A DNA stretch of 64,000 nt from an uncultured Lachnospiraceae bacterium (GCA_947630025.1 CANRFZ010000006.1:1-64000), one strand, 5' to 3'; counted from the first letter of the stretch, positions 1 to 8,841 are shown. Numbers and translations are program-made. The notes: generated from the letters alone by a model not told the origin.

Positions 1-266
1 CACAGTATCTTAAACAGTATAGCACACAGACCTTGGAGAGGGTCTATAAACACTACTACTTTATAATACGAGGAAAGTGATAAATGTTATAATATGATTG
101 AGATTAGTGAAAAGATGGGAAGTGAAATTGCGTGTTATGAAGATGATGGATGGATACAAAAATATTCCACAATAGGACGTTTTGTTCTTTAGGTTTATCA
201 GAGGGGATAGCAGAAAAATGGAATGAAATTTAGGTATAAAATAGTTGATTAGAATGGAGAAAAATT
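1..266. other. AT-rich left edge with decayed coding remnants
   Basis: No intact gene is visible here. An open frame runs from the window edge to a TGA at 78-80 and may be the last 25 codons of a gene cut by the edge. A 32-codon frame opens at ATG 94 and stops at 190-192. A piece in another frame (about 192-233, reading GLSEGIAEKWNEI) follows it directly. This looks like one small gene broken by a frameshift and a stop, but I cannot name it. The base composition is clearly AT-richer than the bulk of the window. Confidence 0.3.
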
Positions 267-905
267 ATGCAGAGACAAGAGTTGTGGAGAGAAGTGTTAA
301 GCCTATTTAATAATTCCAATAAACAGGTACATATTTATGAAGGCATGGAAACTGTCGGAATGGCAGAAATAGAAAATATGGGCATAGACATTAATTCAGT
401 TTTGGGAGTTATCGTATTATATACACAAGGAATATCTATTGAAAATTGGATTAGAGTTTTGGGGCAGAAAAGTAATGAACATAATGGTATATCTCAATAT
501 AATTCAGAACAAGTGAATGTAGATGATGCTATTATGAAAGGTATGCTGATGGTCGCACAGGATATTGCAGGTGGAGTATTTGCGATTAACAAGTCACGAT
601 TTACCGAAGGTATAGATCAGGTATGGTATTTTGCACCGGATACTTTGGAATGGGAGTGCATGGATATGAATTATGGCGAGTTTGTCGCATGGCTGGCACA
701 AGGTAATACCAATGAGTTTTATGAAAGTATGAGATGGGAGACTTGGGAAAACGATTGTCATAATATAGATTTTGACCAAGTCTGCCTGATTTATCCGTTT
801 TTATGGTCAAATGAATGTGATTTAAGAACTGCAACAAAAAAAGTAGTTCCTTTTAGGGAACTGTTGGGAATAAATATGGAATATGCAAAAAAATTATTTG
901 CCTAG
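267..905 (+). CDS. DUF2625 family protein
   Basis: The 212-residue protein carries the hallmark DUF2625 stretches: a QDIAGGVFAIN segment, then WYFAPDTLEWE, then FVAWLAQGN, FYESMRWETWE and a final YPFLW. The start at 267 is preceded by GGAGAAAA. The biochemical function of the family is unknown. In some genomes such proteins sit in toxin-immunity neighbourhoods, so an immunity role is a guess from context and not from any residue seen here. The gene is AT-rich compared with the rest of the window and lies among gene remnants, which fits an accessory, recently acquired locus. No partner toxin gene is visible inside the window. Confidence 0.75.
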   Translation: MQRQELWREVLSLFNNSNKQVHIYEGMETVGMAEIENMGIDINSVLGVIVLYTQGISIENWIRVLGQKSNEHNGISQYNSEQVNVDDAIMKGMLMVAQDIAGGVFAINKSRFTEGIDQVWYFAPDTLEWECMDMNYGEFVAWLAQGNTNEFYESMRWETWENDCHNIDFDQVCLIYPFLWSNECDLRTATKKVVPFRELLGINMEYAKKLFA

Positions 906-982
906 AAAAGGAGAATGATTTATGGGCCAACAATTTGGTTTTATAGTTAACGTACATTGAGTAAATTTCATAAGTAGAATAG

Positions 983-1141
983 CGTAAAAATGTCCTTGCT
1001 TTGGAAAATAAAGATGCCGCCGTATGGGATGGACTCCTGTACGGCGGTTCTCTTATGCCCGAAGAAGTGAAGGGATTTGTGTATGTTCCTTATAGTTGCA
1101 AAAATCTATTTCAAAAGATTGCTCTTTTGCGCAGTTTGTGA
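983..1141 (+). pseudogene. Open-frame remnant before the DUF4143 ATPase gene
   Basis: A frame free of stops from 983 to a TGA at 1139-1141 reads like protein (NKDAAVWDGLLYGGSLMPEE), but it lacks a start codon with a ribosome binding site and a stop precedes it in frame. It also contains the arms CCGCCGTA and TACGGCGG, so part of it could instead form a hairpin. I do not recognise the family. It is probably a leftover of a small accessory gene. Confidence 0.2.
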
Positions 1142-1182
1142 TATTATATAATAGAAAAGTGCAAATGGTTGCAAAAATCTAT
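1095..1182 (+). repeat. 15-bp direct repeat flanking the promoter region of the ATPase gene
   Basis: GTTGCAAAAATCTAT occurs at 1095-1109 and again at 1168-1182, 73 bp apart. The two copies bracket the predicted -10 box at 1147-1152, and the second lies just before the ribosome binding site of the downstream ATPase gene. They could be operator half-sites or a short duplication. Confidence 0.5.
1124..1152 (+). promoter_or_regulatory. Candidate promoter for the DUF4143 ATPase gene
   Basis: A perfect TATAAT at 1147-1152 lies 47 bp upstream of the ATG. A weak -35-like CTTTTG at 1124-1129 is 17 bp away. The -10 is convincing and the -35 is poor. Confidence 0.4.
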
Positions 1183-1198
1183 CGTAAAGGACCGCACT

Positions 1199-2494
1199 AT
1201 GGAAATCAAACGTGACTTGTATCTGAATAAACTGATCAAACGTAAAGGAAATGGGTTGATCAAAGTGATAACCGGAATCAGAAGGTGCGGTAAATCTTAT
1301 CTTCTGAACACGTTGTTTTACCGTCATCTTTTGGAAAAAGGCGTGCCGGAAGATCATATCATTCGATTTGCCTTTGACTCGGCAGACGATCTGTATCTGA
1401 TCGGGGAGAATCTGATCGAACTGGAAAAGAGAAACAGGAGAGCCGATCCTGAAAAGTTTATGGCATATGTGCGTTCCAAAATAACAGACGCTCAGATTTA
1501 CTATCTGCTTCTTGACGAAGTACAGATGCTCGACTGCTTTGAAACGGTTTTAAACGGCTATCTCCGCAAGGATAACATGGATGTATATGTTACCGGGAGC
1601 AACGCCAAATTTCTTTCCAGTGATATCATAACAGAATTTGCCGGCAGGGGTGATGAAATTCATATGTACCCTTTAAGTTTCGCTGAATTTATGTCTGTTT
1701 ATCCGGGAGATAAATATGAAGGGCTTTCACAATATATGCTGTATGGCGGGATTCCGATGGTGGTTCTCAAAGATGAAGATGCTGACAAAGCCGCCACGTT
1801 GAACAACCTGTTTGACGAAATATATATCCGGGATATTTTTAAACGCAATAAGGTAAAAAATCAGGGAGAGCTGGAAGATCTGCTGAATATTTTGTCATCG
1901 GCTGTCGGTTCGTTGACGAATCCTGAAAAGCTGAAAAATACTTTCCGCACCGTAAAAAAATCCAAGATCACAGCAGCGACAATCAAACGGTATCTGGATT
2001 ATTTTGAGGATTCTTTTTTGATGGAGTCTGCACAGAGGTACGATATACGGGGAAAAGCATATATTGAGACTCCCAGAAAATATTATTTTACGGATTTAGG
2101 GCTGCGAAATTCCCGTATTCATTTCCGGCAATTTGAGCAGACGCACATCATGGAAAACATACTCTATAATGAACTGCGGCTGAGGGGCTACAACGTAGAT
2201 GTGGGAGTCGTAACGTTCGCACAAAAAGGCGCTGACGGAAGGGTGATCCGTAAACAGTATGAAGTTGATTTTGTCTGTAATGCCGGTTCAAACAGATTGT
2301 ATATACAGTCAGCGTATTCGATTCCTGATGCGGGGAAACAGGAGCAGGAGATCAGACCGTTCCGAAAAATTGATGATTCCTTCCGAAAAATAGTGGTGAC
2401 AAAAGATACCGTGCCTTTCCACTATGACGAGCATGGGATTCTGATCATGAACATCTATGATTTCCTTCTCGATCCGTCAAGGCTGGAACGCTGA
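1199..2494 (+). CDS. AAA+ ATPase with C-terminal DUF4143
   Basis: A 431-residue ATP-binding protein. The Walker A motif GIRRCGKS is near residue 29 and a Walker B-like LLLDEVQML near residue 105. The C-terminal DUF4143 half shows the segments RDIFKRNKV, YYFTDLGLRN and YEVDFVC typical of this family. DUF4143 has a restriction-endonuclease-like fold, and these proteins are widespread, often multicopy and of unresolved function. I start at ATG 1199 because AAAGGA lies 8 bp upstream; an in-frame TTG at 1169 has no such site. The gene stands alone in an AT-rich segment with its own promoter, as expected for an accessory gene. Confidence 0.85.
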   Translation: MEIKRDLYLNKLIKRKGNGLIKVITGIRRCGKSYLLNTLFYRHLLEKGVPEDHIIRFAFDSADDLYLIGENLIELEKRNRRADPEKFMAYVRSKITDAQIYYLLLDEVQMLDCFETVLNGYLRKDNMDVYVTGSNAKFLSSDIITEFAGRGDEIHMYPLSFAEFMSVYPGDKYEGLSQYMLYGGIPMVVLKDEDADKAATLNNLFDEIYIRDIFKRNKVKNQGELEDLLNILSSAVGSLTNPEKLKNTFRTVKKSKITAATIKRYLDYFEDSFLMESAQRYDIRGKAYIETPRKYYFTDLGLRNSRIHFRQFEQTHIMENILYNELRLRGYNVDVGVVTFAQKGADGRVIRKQYEVDFVCNAGSNRLYIQSAYSIPDAGKQEQEIRPFRKIDDSFRKIVVTKDTVPFHYDEHGILIMNIYDFLLDPSRLER

Positions 2495-2563
2495 TGATAG
2501 TGGTCAAAATGTTTCAGATGCAGCTTTTTAAAGACTTTGTACGATGACATTTTCGGGAATCTG

Positions 2564-2686
2564 TCAGAGCAAATAATGTTGAATGTCGGTGGGTGACTGT
2601 TTGACAAATATAAGTTCCACCTTGTCAATGTACTGCAGGATCAATACCTGCCCAAAGCGTCCAAGCGTAAAAACTTGTGCGTATTA
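2564..2686 (-). pseudogene. Unidentified coding remnant on the minus strand
   Basis: On the minus strand a frame of about 40 codons without a start reads QVFTLGRFGQVLILQYIDK and then VELIFVKQSPTDIQ before a TGA at 2564-2566. The residue pattern looks protein-like, but an upstream stop and the lack of a start mean it cannot be a complete gene. The family is not recognised. Nothing else convincing was found between 2495 and 2715. Confidence 0.2.
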
Positions 2687-2715
2687 TCTTATCCCACACT
2701 TTTTCAGGCGGGGTA

Positions 2716-2744
2716 TTGACTAAAACAGGGAAAAAAAGTAGTAT
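2716..2744 (+). promoter_or_regulatory. Promoter of the lipoprotein-metH unit
   Basis: TTGACT at 2716-2721 and TAGTAT at 2739-2744 are separated by 17 bp, 35 bp before the lipoprotein start. TATTGT, 3 bp further on, is a less well spaced alternative -10. Confidence 0.55.
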
Positions 2745-2778
2745 TGTAAGATAGGGTTTATTTATGGAGGTAGTTGTC

Positions 2779-3387
2779 TTGAAGCATAGCAACAGGTTGG
2801 CCGCGATCGCTGCGGGCCTGCTCTGCGCTCTGTGGCTGACGGCCTGCGGAGAGGATCAGGAGCTGACGGAATATTACGACAATATGAATACCTTTTTTGA
2901 CCATGTGGCGGCCATCAACGACGAGATGAACAACATCGACAGGGACGCGGAGGACGCTCAGGGAGAGCTCCTTTCCTATCTGGACGAGCTGCAGACGGAG
3001 ATCACGTGGATGGCGGGGCTGGAGACGCCGGAGGAGTTCGCGGCGGTGGAGAGTCTGGCGCAGGAGGCTGACGAGAATATGCAGCAGGCCGTGGCCCTTT
3101 ACCATGAGACCTACGAGGCGGAGGCTTACGACGAGGCGACGGCGGACGCGGCGAAGCAGTATTATGACAGGGCCAATCTCCGCATCCAGTATATTATCAT
3201 GATTTTTCACGGAGAGATCCCTGAGGGAGAGGGTGTCACTTACACGGAGGACGACAGTATTCTGGGCGGCGGCTATCTGAATCAGGAGGATGGAGAAGAA
3301 GCCGGGGAGAACGCCGGCGAAGACGCCGGAGAAGATGCGGCGCAGCCGGACGATGCAGAGGAAGGACAGTCGCTGGAGGATGAATAA
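2779..3387 (+). CDS. Small lipoprotein with acidic C-terminus
   Basis: I start at TTG 2779, which gives a classic lipoprotein signal: K, H and R near the N-terminus, a hydrophobic stretch and the lipobox LTAC with the lipidated cysteine at residue 23. GGAGG at 2766-2770 lies 8 bp upstream. An ATG at 2764 overlaps that site and is less likely. The mature part is helical and very acidic, ending in repeats of EAGENAGEDAGEDA type. It would sit on the outer face of the membrane; no enzymatic domain is recognised. Its 3' end overlaps metH by 8 bp, so the two are co-transcribed, but the sequence gives no direct clue to a functional link. Confidence 0.75.
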   Translation: MKHSNRLAAIAAGLLCALWLTACGEDQELTEYYDNMNTFFDHVAAINDEMNNIDRDAEDAQGELLSYLDELQTEITWMAGLETPEEFAAVESLAQEADENMQQAVALYHETYEAEAYDEATADAAKQYYDRANLRIQYIIMIFHGEIPEGEGVTYTEDDSILGGGYLNQEDGEEAGENAGEDAGEDAAQPDDAEEGQSLEDE

Positions 3388-5848
3388 GCAGGAATTTCGC
3401 GCGTTAATAAAAGAGCGGCCCGTCTTTCTGGACGGCGCTACCGGTTCCAATCTGCAGAGACAGGGGATGCCCGCCGGAGTCTGCCCGGAGCGGTGGATTC
3501 TGGAGCACCGGGATGTCCTGACGGAGCTTCAGCAGGCGTTTGTCCGGGCGGGCAGCAATATCGTATATGCGCCGACGTTTACGGCGAACCGCATCAAGCT
3601 GAAAGAATACGGTCTGGAGAAGCAGATCCGGCAGATCAACACCGAACTGGTAGCGTTGTCCAGACAGGCGGCGGACGGCAGGGCATATGTGGCCGGGGAT
3701 CTGACGATGACGGGCGAGCAGCTTGCGCCGATAGGCCGGCTTGCCTTTGAGGAGCTGGTGGACGTTTACAAAGAGCAGATCGGTTATCTCGTCGAAGGGG
3801 GAGCCGATCTCCTTGTGATAGAGACTATGATGAGCCTGCAGGAGACCAGAGCGGCGCTGATTGCCGCCAAGGAGACCTGTGACCTGCCCGTGATGGCGAC
3901 CATGACTTACGAGTCCGACGGCAGGACGCTCTACGGAACCGACGCGGTGACGGCGGCGGTGGTGCTGGAAAGCCTCGGCGCCGACGCGGTGGGAACCAAC
4001 TGTTCCACCGGGCCAGACCGGATGACAGAGATCGTGCGCAGCATGGCGTCCGTGACTTCTGTGCCGATCATCGCCAAACCCAACGCCGGCCTGCCTTCTC
4101 TGGATGCGGACGGCAATACGGTCTACGATATGGAGCCGGAACGGTTCGGCGAGTGCATGAAACTGCTGGTGGAGGCAGGCGCTTCTATCGTAGGCGGCTG
4201 CTGCGGCACCACACCGGAACATATCCGCAGGATGGCGGAAGCGGTGGGCGGTATGAAGACCGTGCACAGAGAGCCGCCTAAGAGACGGTTTCTTACCAGC
4301 GAGCGGCAGACGGTTTCCTTTGGGCTGGACGACCGTTTCCTCATCGTCGGCGAGCGGATCAATCCCACCGGCAAGAAGAAGCTGCAGGAGCAGCTTAGAC
4401 AGGGCAGCATGGATATGGTGGCGGCGTTCGCCGAGGAGCAGGAAGCCTGCGGCGCCGAGATACTGGACATCAATATGGGGATGGGCGGCATCGACGAAAA
4501 GGCCATGATGCTCAGGGCATTGGAGACAGTGGGCGGCGTGACGAATCTGCCTCTGTCGCTGGATTCCAGCCATATCGACGTGCTGGAGGCCGCGCTCCGC
4601 AGATATCCGGGGCGGGCGCTGGTCAATTCGGTCTCCTATGAAAAGGTCAAGTTTGAAAAACTGCTGCCCATCGTCCGAAAATACGGCGCGATGTTTGTGC
4701 TTCTGCCGTTGTCCGACGAGGGGCTGCCCAAGGATCAGGCGGAAAAGACGGCTATCATCGAGAAGATCACGGCGCGGGCGCTGGAGCTGGGAATGCGCAG
4801 GGAAGATATCGTGGTGGACGGACTGGTGACTACCGTTGGCGCCAACGGCAGCGCCGCTCTGGAGACACTGGAAACGATCCGTTTCTGCAGGGAGAACGGA
4901 CTGGCCACGATCTGCGGCCTGTCGAACATTTCCTTCGGCCTGCCGGAGAGAAGCTATATCAACACGACTTTTCTGACGATGGCGATTCAGGCGGGCCTGT
5001 CCATGGCGATCGCCAATCCGTCTCAGGAGCTTCTGGTGAGCTGCGCGTTTGCGGCGGATCTGCTCCTGCACAAAAAGGGCGCGGACACCCGCTATATCGC
5101 GCTGATGGACGCGGTCAGAGCCAAACGTGAGGAGACGGGAGAGACGCCTATAGCCAATACGGGCATCCGTTTCCGGGGCAAGGACGGCGCGCAGCCGGAG
5201 CAGGCGCTGACCGTGACGCAGAAACTCTACAACGACGTGCTCAAAGGCAACGGCGGCGGGATCGTGGAAGATACGAAGCAGGCGCTGGCGGAAGGACATG
5301 AGCCAAAGGAGCTATTAGACACCGTGCTGATGGCGGCCATCAACGAGGTGGGCGAGCTGTTTGACAAGGGCACCTATTTCCTGCCGCAGTTGATCGCCAG
5401 CGCCGAAGCCATGAAGTCGTCCATCGAATATATGGAACCGATGCTTCTGACGGAACAGTCGGACAAGGAGATGCCCACCGTCGTCATCGCCACCGTGGAG
5501 GGCGACATCCACGATATCGGCAAGAATCTGGTGGCGCTGATGCTGAAAAATTACGGCTTTCAAGTGATCGATCTGGGAAAGGACGTTCCCAAGGAGAAGA
5601 TCATCGAGGCGGCCAAGGTCCATCACGCGCAGGTGATCGCACTGTCGGCGCTGATGACCACCACAATGCAGCAGATGCGCCATGTGATCGCCTATGCCAA
5701 GGAAAAGCGCGTGGACGCCAAGATCATTGTGGGCGGCGCGGTGATTACGCAGGAATATGCCGACGAGATCGGCGCGGACGGCTACTCCAAGGACGCGGCG
5801 GAGGCGGTGAAGCTGACGAAGCGGATTCTCCATATGGAAGAAGGCTGA
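3380..5848 (+). CDS. metH: Cobalamin-dependent methionine synthase, short form
   Basis: Transfers a methyl group from methyltetrahydrofolate to homocysteine through cobalamin. Domains in order: a homocysteine-binding barrel (about 1-290) with zinc ligands Cys208 in VGTNCS and Cys274/Cys275 in GGCCGTTPEH; a pterin-binding barrel (about 315-570) with GERINPTGKKK; a cap and cobalamin-binding domain (about 590-822) with His711 in GDIHDIGKN, the lower axial ligand. At 822 residues it lacks the C-terminal SAM-binding reactivation domain of long MetH, so a separate reactivation factor is expected. I start at ATG 3380 (MNKQEF) because the homocysteine domain aligns from there; an upstream in-frame ATG would read through the lipoprotein tail. 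Confidence 0.93.
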   Translation: MNKQEFRALIKERPVFLDGATGSNLQRQGMPAGVCPERWILEHRDVLTELQQAFVRAGSNIVYAPTFTANRIKLKEYGLEKQIRQINTELVALSRQAADGRAYVAGDLTMTGEQLAPIGRLAFEELVDVYKEQIGYLVEGGADLLVIETMMSLQETRAALIAAKETCDLPVMATMTYESDGRTLYGTDAVTAAVVLESLGADAVGTNCSTGPDRMTEIVRSMASVTSVPIIAKPNAGLPSLDADGNTVYDMEPERFGECMKLLVEAGASIVGGCCGTTPEHIRRMAEAVGGMKTVHREPPKRRFLTSERQTVSFGLDDRFLIVGERINPTGKKKLQEQLRQGSMDMVAAFAEEQEACGAEILDINMGMGGIDEKAMMLRALETVGGVTNLPLSLDSSHIDVLEAALRRYPGRALVNSVSYEKVKFEKLLPIVRKYGAMFVLLPLSDEGLPKDQAEKTAIIEKITARALELGMRREDIVVDGLVTTVGANGSAALETLETIRFCRENGLATICGLSNISFGLPERSYINTTFLTMAIQAGLSMAIANPSQELLVSCAFAADLLLHKKGADTRYIALMDAVRAKREETGETPIANTGIRFRGKDGAQPEQALTVTQKLYNDVLKGNGGGIVEDTKQALAEGHEPKELLDTVLMAAINEVGELFDKGTYFLPQLIASAEAMKSSIEYMEPMLLTEQSDKEMPTVVIATVEGDIHDIGKNLVALMLKNYGFQVIDLGKDVPKEKIIEAAKVHHAQVIALSALMTTTMQQMRHVIAYAKEKRVDAKIIVGGAVITQEYADEIGADGYSKDAAEAVKLTKRILHMEEG

Positions 5849-5993
5849 CGGTAGACGGCGGCAGCGCACAGGAACGACAGGGCAGTATGATAAGATCACT
5901 GCCATCCATACATAGGGAGCAATCATAAACAGACAGGCGCATCAGACAGATGCAGCAGATATAGCAGACAGATACAGGTAAGGAGAGGCGAAG

Positions 5994-7610
5994 ATGCTGG
6001 GAGCAGACGCAATCGTAAAATGCCTTGAAGCGGAAGGCGTAACATATGTATTCGGTTATCCGGGCGTGGCAATATGCCCTTTTTATAACAGTATTCTGGA
6101 TTCGGAGATCAAGACCATACTGATCAGGACGGAACAGAACGCCGCGCACGCGGCCAGCGGATTGGCTCGTGTGACCGGACGCGCCGGCGTGTGTGCAGTC
6201 ACCTCCGGCCCCGGTGCGACCAATGTGATTACGGGAATCGCCACCGCCTTTGCGGACAGTATTCCGTTAGTCTGCATCACCGGACAGGTGGACAGTTCGC
6301 TGCTGGGCTCCGACGTCTTTCAGGAGGCGGATATCACCGGGGCGGTGGAATCCTTTGTCAAATACAGTTATCTGGTCAAAGACGCGGAGGAAATCCCGCG
6401 TATCTTTAAGGAGGCTTTTTATATCGCCAATTCGGGCAGAAAAGGGCCCGTGCTGATCGATGTGCCGATCGATGTTCAGAACGCGGTTGTCACCAGGTTC
6501 CGGTATCCGCAGGAGGTCAATCTGCGCACCTATAAGCCCACCGTCAAAGGGCACACGGTGCAGATCCGGAAAGTGGTCAAAGAACTGTCCAAGGCGAAGC
6601 GCCCGATCATCTGCGCGGGCGGCGGCGTGCTGCTGAGCGACGCGGAGAAGGAGCTGCGCGCCTTTGCGGAGAAGCACAGGATTCCGGTAGTCTCCACGAT
6701 GATGGGGATCGGCGTGATGCCTACCCGACATCCGATGTACTACGGCATGGTCGGCAACAACGGACATCCCTACGCCAACCGCGCGATGAACGAATCTGAT
6801 CTGCTGATTATGGTGGGGGCGAGAGTGGCGGACAGAGCCGTCAGCCAGCCGGATCTGATTACCGAGAACAAGGTGCTCGTCCATATCGATGTGGACCCGG
6901 CGGAGATCGGCAAAAACGTCGGGCCGGCAATCCCGCTTGTGGGCGACGCCAAGCATATCATTCAGGATTTTTTGGAAGAAGAATTTACCTGCGACCACGA
7001 CGCATGGATCGACGTGCTGAACGGCTACCGCAGTACGATGGGGCGCGTCAGGAAGCCTAATCCGGCCTATGTGGACCCGGCGGAGCTGATCCGTATGTTG
7101 TCCGAGCGGATGGAGGACGACGCGGTCTATGTGGCGGACGTGGGGCAGAACCAGATCTGGTCGTGCAATTACCATATTGTAAAGAACGGCAGATTCCTGA
7201 CCACCGGCGGCATGGGAACAATGGGGTATTCCATCCCGGCGGCGCTGGGCGTGAAGCTGGCGGACCGAGACAGACAGGTGGTGGCCGTCTGCGGCGACGG
7301 CTCGTTCCAGATGTCCATGATGGAGCTGGCGACCATGCGGCAGTTCGACGTGCCGGTGAAGATTATCGTGCTGAAAAACAACTATCTGGGCATGGTGCGC
7401 GAATACCAGCACTATACTTACCGTGATAACTATTCCGTTGTGGATCTGGCGGGAAGCCCCGATCTGGAGAAACTGGCGGCGGCCTACGATATGAAATTCA
7501 TGCGGCTTGCCACGATGGAACGGGCCAAGGAGACCATCGACGCTTTCCTGCAGAATGACGAGGCCGTGCTCTTGGAGTGCCTGATCGATCCGATGGATCT
7601 GGTGAAATAA
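5994..7610 (+). CDS. ilvB: Acetolactate synthase large subunit
   Basis: Catalyses the thiamine-diphosphate-dependent condensation that begins valine, leucine and isoleucine synthesis. The N-terminal PYR domain has the catalytic glutamate in IRTEQNAAHAASG and the segment SGPGATN. The C-terminal PP domain has the cofactor motif starting GDGSFQM and ending in NNYLG. The 538-residue length is slightly short for the family but all core motifs are present. A ribosome binding site AAGGAGAGG lies just before the ATG. The next gene is a regulatory subunit 65 bp downstream, followed by a second regulatory subunit, ilvC and leuCD. Confidence 0.94.
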   Translation: MLGADAIVKCLEAEGVTYVFGYPGVAICPFYNSILDSEIKTILIRTEQNAAHAASGLARVTGRAGVCAVTSGPGATNVITGIATAFADSIPLVCITGQVDSSLLGSDVFQEADITGAVESFVKYSYLVKDAEEIPRIFKEAFYIANSGRKGPVLIDVPIDVQNAVVTRFRYPQEVNLRTYKPTVKGHTVQIRKVVKELSKAKRPIICAGGGVLLSDAEKELRAFAEKHRIPVVSTMMGIGVMPTRHPMYYGMVGNNGHPYANRAMNESDLLIMVGARVADRAVSQPDLITENKVLVHIDVDPAEIGKNVGPAIPLVGDAKHIIQDFLEEEFTCDHDAWIDVLNGYRSTMGRVRKPNPAYVDPAELIRMLSERMEDDAVYVADVGQNQIWSCNYHIVKNGRFLTTGGMGTMGYSIPAALGVKLADRDRQVVAVCGDGSFQMSMMELATMRQFDVPVKIIVLKNNYLGMVREYQHYTYRDNYSVVDLAGSPDLEKLAAAYDMKFMRLATMERAKETIDAFLQNDEAVLLECLIDPMDLVK

Positions 7611-7675
7611 GTCCGCGCGGGCGGCGTCCGGTGCGGCCTGCGTGCTGCGCGCAGGAGATTTTGGGAGAGGGACAG

Positions 7676-8164
7676 ATGAAAAAGATTTATTCGGTTTTGG
7701 TGGAAAACAGATCCGGCGTGCTCTGCAAAGTCGCGGGCCTTTTTTCCAGAAGATGCTATAATATCGATTCACTGGCGGTGGGAGAGACGGACGATCCTTC
7801 CGTTTCCTGCATGACCATCGTCAGCAGCGGCGACCAGCGGACGGTGGAGCAGATCGAGAAGCAGCTCAACAAAAAGCTGGACGTCATCAAGGTCAAAACC
7901 TTTGACGAGACGGCCAGTATCAGCCGGGAGCTAATGCTGATGAAGGTGAAATATAATAAGGGCAACAGGCGCGACATCATGGAGATCTGCGAGATCATGC
8001 GGGCGGATATCGTCGATATGTCCAAGAAGACGATGATCATACAGATCTGCGACGTGCCGGAGAAGATACAGCTCTTTATCGGCATGATGCAGTCGATCAG
8101 CATCGTGGAGGTGGCGAGAACCGGGACGCTGGCGCTGCCGAAATGTCTGGAGTCGGATCAGTAG
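7676..8164 (+). CDS. ilvN: Acetolactate synthase small (regulatory) subunit, copy 1
   Basis: A 162-residue regulatory subunit with an N-terminal ACT domain (SVLVENRSGVLCKVAGLFSR, then YNIDSL) that binds the feedback inhibitor valine in the family, and a C-terminal domain that ends EVARTGTLAL. The start at 7676 has GGGAGAGG 5 bp upstream; an earlier in-frame codon lies inside ilvB. It is transcribed with ilvB. It resembles the following gene along its whole length but is clearly diverged, so the pair is an old duplication. Confidence 0.92.
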   Translation: MKKIYSVLVENRSGVLCKVAGLFSRRCYNIDSLAVGETDDPSVSCMTIVSSGDQRTVEQIEKQLNKKLDVIKVKTFDETASISRELMLMKVKYNKGNRRDIMEICEIMRADIVDMSKKTMIIQICDVPEKIQLFIGMMQSISIVEVARTGTLALPKCLESDQ

Positions 8165-8197
8165 GCGGCGCAGCGTCGGAGAGACAGGCGCGGCAGG

Positions 8198-8226
8198 TTG
8201 ACTTTTGCGGTGTGAATTGTTACAAT
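8198..8226 (+). promoter_or_regulatory. Promoter between the two ilvN genes
   Basis: TTGACT at 8198-8203 and TACAAT at 8221-8226 with an exact 17-bp spacer, 86 bp before the second ilvN. It allows ilvN2-ilvC expression independently of ilvB-ilvN1. Confidence 0.7.
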
Positions 8227-8311
8227 ACAGAAGTCGGCAGACATGGCGTTTGGCGGATGCCGGCGCTGCATTTGTTTACTATCTCGGTATACGGAAAGGT
8301 TTGGAGCGGTT

Positions 8312-8809
8312 ATGCAGAAAAAAGTGTTTCAACTGCTGGTGGACAATACCTCCGGCGTGCTCAGCCGTATCGCTGGTCTTTTTTCCAGACGCGGCTATAA
8401 TATCGACAGTATCACGGCGGGCGTGACCGCCGATCCGCGGTTCACCCGCATCACCATCGTGACTTCGGGGGACGACGAGATACTGGATCAGATCGAGAAG
8501 CAGGTCGCGAAGCTGATCGACGTGCGGGATATCAAGGAGTTAAAGCCCGGCGAGAGCGTGTACCGCGAACTGGCGATGATCAAGGTGAAGGCTTCGGCGG
8601 CCCAGAGGCAGGGCGTGATCGCCGTTGCGGATATCTTCCGCGCCAAGATCGTGGACGTGTCGAAGGAGAGCCTGATCATCGAGCTCACCGGCAATCAGGA
8701 GAAGATCGAGGCGTTTATCAGCCTGCTGGACGGCTATGAGATTCTGGAGCTGGCCAGAACCGGTATCGCCGGGCTGGGACGCGGCATAGAGAACGTCACG
8801 TACCTGTGA
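8312..8809 (+). CDS. ilvN: Acetolactate synthase small (regulatory) subunit, copy 2
   Basis: A 165-residue protein with an ACT domain (LLVDNTSGVLSRIAGLFSRR, then GYNIDSITAG) and the C-terminal small-subunit domain ending ELARTGIAGL. This copy is closer to the canonical IlvN/IlvH sequence than copy 1. The start at 8312 has GGAGCGG just upstream. It has its own promoter and is followed by ilvC after 97 bp. Whether the two subunits give different feedback control of the single IlvB here, or one serves another large subunit elsewhere, cannot be told from the sequence. Confidence 0.92.
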   Translation: MQKKVFQLLVDNTSGVLSRIAGLFSRRGYNIDSITAGVTADPRFTRITIVTSGDDEILDQIEKQVAKLIDVRDIKELKPGESVYRELAMIKVKASAAQRQGVIAVADIFRAKIVDVSKESLIIELTGNQEKIEAFISLLDGYEILELARTGIAGLGRGIENVTYL

Positions 8810-8841
8810 CAGACCGATGCTGCGTTTGTGATGTATCGTGG

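Noticed and set aside
3404-5299. Long minus-strand open frame of 631 codons antisense to metH
   Set aside because: It is a composition shadow of a GC-rich gene; the translation is rich in Arg, His and Leu with no recognisable domain. Similar shadows at 6267-7772, 26637-28475 and 31984-33564 were left out for the same reason.
5849-5993. Leader peptide or attenuator before ilvB
   Set aside because: No short frame rich in Leu, Val or Ile codons and no terminator/antiterminator pair could be found in this gap, only a 6-bp inverted repeat GGCAGT/ACTGCC.
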